The notes under the pieces are model-generated. The model was given only the letters and a program-made list of their open reading frames with translations. It was not told the DNA's origin and searched no databases. The position numbers were made by a program, and so were the translations under genes. From CAZDME01 sp964506785 [NCBI: uncultured bacterium] (GTDB lineage Bacteria; CAZDME01; JAYEMH01), in contig CAZDME010000050.1 in assembly GCA_964506785.1 (NCBI GenBank), positions 1-9,260 on the forward strand: DNA of 9,260 nt. Direction: 5' to 3'. The stretch's first letter is position 1, and every line of letters starts with the position of its first letter. Positions 7,188-9,260 of this stretch are shown here, one piece after another.

Positions 7188-9260
7188 TTAGAGCAGCGGC
7201 GGTAATTTAAATGCCGGGTGTCCCTTCTTTTTTAAAAAAGGGATGATCTTTTCAACCGTTACTCCAACGGTTTCGTCGGCAATCATTTCGAAAAAATCCG
7301 GCTGACCAACCGCCTCAGCCCGTTTAATCAAAGACTCCTTTAAAAACTCCTTTAACTGCTTAGGAAGCCAGACCACCCTGAGCAGGCCGCCTTCATTAGA
7401 CATAAATTTCGGGCTGGTGACATATTTCCGGCCAATACCCATAAAACCGGGCGTCTGTTGTCCGCCGCCGACAGAGCCGGCTAAAGTAGAAAAAGGCATG
7501 CCGCAGGGAGTCATTCCGCTATGCTCCCGATCAACTACCATGACACCATTGGTCTCCGGAAGAACGGCAACAACCGCTTCAAAACAGCCGCAGCTGGTTA
7601 AAGGGTTCTCCATTAGAGAATAAAGATTCAACTTCTCCACTCTGCCGTGAGATTTTTCCTTAACGTATCGATTTACCTCTTCCCACTGGCCGGCCTTTTC
7701 ATCAATTGTTTTGCCCTTTTTTACCGGCTCATTCCCACCGACTGGATTTATCTCATAGGAGGCTTTCCCATCTAACCAGGAAAAAGCGCCGCAAAGCCCA
7801 GGACGTTCCGGAGTGATAATACAGACATGATCCGGAGCAAAACTCTGGCAGAGAAGACAAGAGTAAAATACATCAACGTCTTCATCCTTCATCCCAGCCA
7901 GGCGTTCATCTCTTTCCTGATAAATAAGGCGGGCCCGGGAAATCAGCTCATCTATTTCTTCCTTATCCCCCAATATGGTTATCTGGACTTTATCGACGAT
8001 AGCATCGTACTCGCCATGAATCCGGCAAAGCAAAATTTCAGCCAGGTCTTTAATCTTAAAAGAGGCCTCTTTTGCTTTTTTACTAATCCGCATCCAGATA
8101 GTATCACGGGAACTGATATGCCAAATACCCAAAGCTTCGTTATAAAAAGTGTGAAGCTGTCTTTCAATAATCGGTTCGAAATCTTTCTGCATTTTCCTAC
8201 CGGCCACCTCCACTAATATACCCAGAGGATAGGCTTTCCCCTCGACCAACTCGTCAATTTCTTTTGTTTTCATTATAATTTTCCCATCTTCGATTTCATC
8301 CATCTCTTTTTTTATCAAAAGCTCAACTGCCCTAGAGCGCCCCCCGCCAAATTCTACAGACATCTCTTCCTTACGGATTCTTTCCCCGGCAAAGGCGCCG
8401 CTATAGGCCACAGGAATAGGAACCTTGGTAATTTTTACCTTTATCCCCCGGGCTTCTAACGCCCGGGGGACTAAACGCGTGATATCTTTTTCAACAATAA
8501 TATCGTCTCCATATAAGGTGAAACCTTGACCTTTTACTTCAGGAATATCTCCTTCGGAAATTATCGGCGTCCCAAAATTTAATCCTCCCAAAACAAAAGC
8601 CGAATCTTCAGCATTTAGCTTGCCTAAAGACAAGATAAAAGCGGGGATTTTTTCCCGGCAATATGAAAAAATCTTATCAAAAGTGCCGCCTTTTTGCCCG
8701 CCAAAGGTCAAAGCCACCCGCACCATTAAATTGAAAAAGTAAACCGGGGTATAAATCTTATTACTTAAAGGGATAAGATGGGTGTCCAGCCCCATCTTGA
8801 CATCGGCTTTCTCCAGTTGTTTTGTAAATCCGCCGGATTCTTTCCCGGCTAAAAAGGTCAAAATATTCCTTTCCTGTAAACTTCTAGCAATGGTCGAAGC
8901 GGCGGCATCATCCCGAGCTTGCCCGATAATCAAAGCCAAACCAGAAATACTTCCGTCAACTAACTGAACACCTAAAGCCCTGAAGGTAGAATCCGGAATA
9001 AAACCGACCCAATTGGGCAGGGGTTCTTTTTTCTTTTCATAATCCAGAGCCGACAGAATTTCAGCGGCAGCCAAAGCCGCTAACCCCGCCTTGAGCCCCT
9101 TTTTTAGGGTTAAGGGAGAAGACTCGGCTTCAGTCCATAATTTATTTATCTCATGCATAGCCCGGGATAAATCTTTATTCCTTTTTATTTCCACCCCCCA
9201 AAGAGCAAAAATTAAAGGTAGAAAATAGGCGGTGTCGGGGAATTGAATCAGACCTTCTGA
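7188..9260 (-). CDS. acsB: CO-methylating acetyl-CoA synthase, bacterial type, 5'-truncated by window edge
   Basis: AcsB makes acetyl-CoA from a methyl group donated by AcsCD, CO from CO dehydrogenase, and CoA. The frame is open to the right edge: upstream of the GTG at 9194, 22 more codons encode FPDTAYFLP, a conserved block of the N-terminal domain, so that GTG is not the start. Counting the first visible codon as 1, 690 residues are visible. A-cluster cysteines are C468, C471, C480, C490, C557 and C559. Their spacings (3, 9, 10, 67, 2) match my recollection of Moorella C506, C509, C518, C528, C595 and C597, implying about 38 residues missing. Domain 1 (to about 273), which contacts CO dehydrogenase and forms the CO tunnel, is present, unlike in archaeal CdhC. 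The block CGAFSWLDGKASYEINPVGG (490-509) is typical. It is the first visible gene of the acs directon; its promoter lies outside. Confidence 0.98.
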   Translation of the reverse strand, partial: SEGLIQFPDTAYFLPLIFALWGVEIKRNKDLSRAMHEINKLWTEAESSPLTLKKGLKAGLAALAAAEILSALDYEKKKEPLPNWVGFIPDSTFRALGVQLVDGSISGLALIIGQARDDAAASTIARSLQERNILTFLAGKESGGFTKQLEKADVKMGLDTHLIPLSNKIYTPVYFFNLMVRVALTFGGQKGGTFDKIFSYCREKIPAFILSLGKLNAEDSAFVLGGLNFGTPIISEGDIPEVKGQGFTLYGDDIIVEKDITRLVPRALEARGIKVKITKVPIPVAYSGAFAGERIRKEEMSVEFGGGRSRAVELLIKKEMDEIEDGKIIMKTKEIDELVEGKAYPLGILVEVAGRKMQKDFEPIIERQLHTFYNEALGIWHISSRDTIWMRISKKAKEASFKIKDLAEILLCRIHGEYDAIVDKVQITILGDKEEIDELISRARLIYQERDERLAGMKDEDVDVFYSCLLCQSFAPDHVCIITPERPGLCGAFSWLDGKASYEINPVGGNEPVKKGKTIDEKAGQWEEVNRYVKEKSHGRVEKLNLYSLMENPLTSCGCFEAVVAVLPETNGVMVVDREHSGMTPCGMPFSTLAGSVGGGQQTPGFMGIGRKYVTSPKFMSNEGGLLRVVWLPKQLKEFLKESLIKRAEAVGQPDFFEMIADETVGVTVEKIIPFLKKKGHPAFKLPPLL
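8445..8469. repeat. Perfect 9-bp all-GC inverted repeat inside acsB
   Basis: The arms CCCCCGGGC (8445-8453) and GCCCGGGGG (8461-8469) are exact reverse complements around a 7-nt loop. The stem is entirely G-C, so it would be very stable in the acsB mRNA. It encodes PRALEARG, close to the junction of domain 1 and domain 2 of acetyl-CoA synthase. No T-run follows on the transcribed strand, so it is not an intrinsic terminator. Confidence 0.6.

Noticed and set aside
7827-8216. Plus-strand open frame of 129 codons antisense to acsB
   Set aside because: It lies wholly opposite a highly conserved acsB region, has no recognisable domain and no ribosome site that I can see; it is a shadow of the real gene.
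1-9260. CRISPR array, tRNA, insertion sequence or prophage signal
   Set aside because: No regularly spaced repeats, cloverleaf-like segments, transposase or phage genes were seen; coding sequence fills nearly the whole window.

Overview
The window reads as part of the chromosome of an uncultured, anaerobic bacterium that fixes CO2 or makes acetate through the Wood-Ljungdahl (reductive acetyl-CoA) pathway. All supported genes lie on the minus strand, densely packed, with base composition around the mid-40s % GC. The acetyl-CoA synthase has the long bacterial form with the N-terminal domain that contacts CO dehydrogenase, not the short archaeal CdhC form. Together with the bacterial-type L13, PriA and consensus sigma-70 promoter, this points to Bacteria. 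Candidate phyla such as Omnitrophota, or another acetogenic lineage, would fit, but the sequence alone does not fix the phylum.

Transcription runs from high to low coordinates. First come four carbonyl-branch genes: acsB (acetyl-CoA synthase; its 5' end is beyond the right edge), acsD and acsC (small and large subunits of the corrinoid iron-sulfur protein), and a RACo/AcsV-type ATPase that reductively reactivates the corrinoid. acsD/acsC overlap by 10 nt, acsC/RACo by 19 nt and RACo/udg by 4 nt. The same directon then carries a type-4 Fe-S uracil-DNA glycosylase and, after 59 nt, a PriA homologue. After the PriA stop a near-perfect promoter (TTGACA, 17 nt, TATAGT) starts a new unit with ribosomal protein L13 (rplM), which runs off the left edge. 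No CO dehydrogenase (acsA), methyltransferase (acsE) or CooC maturation gene is visible.

Functionally, AcsD/AcsC carry the methyl group on a cobalamin, RACo returns oxidised Co(II) to the active Co(I) state using ATP and a [2Fe-2S] electron relay, and AcsB joins methyl, CO and CoA on its nickel A-cluster. All six expected A-cluster cysteines are present at the same spacing as in the Moorella enzyme.

The most striking observation is that the PriA homologue is an intact full-length reading frame with its eight zinc cysteines and its terminal domains. However, several helicase motifs are altered, including Walker A, Walker B, motif V and both arginines of motif VI. It is probably a non-motor replication-restart protein. 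Secondary points are a RACo that appears to lack the middle domain, an unusual acs gene order, two perfect GC-rich hairpins inside coding sequence, and an excess of CCCGGG sites.
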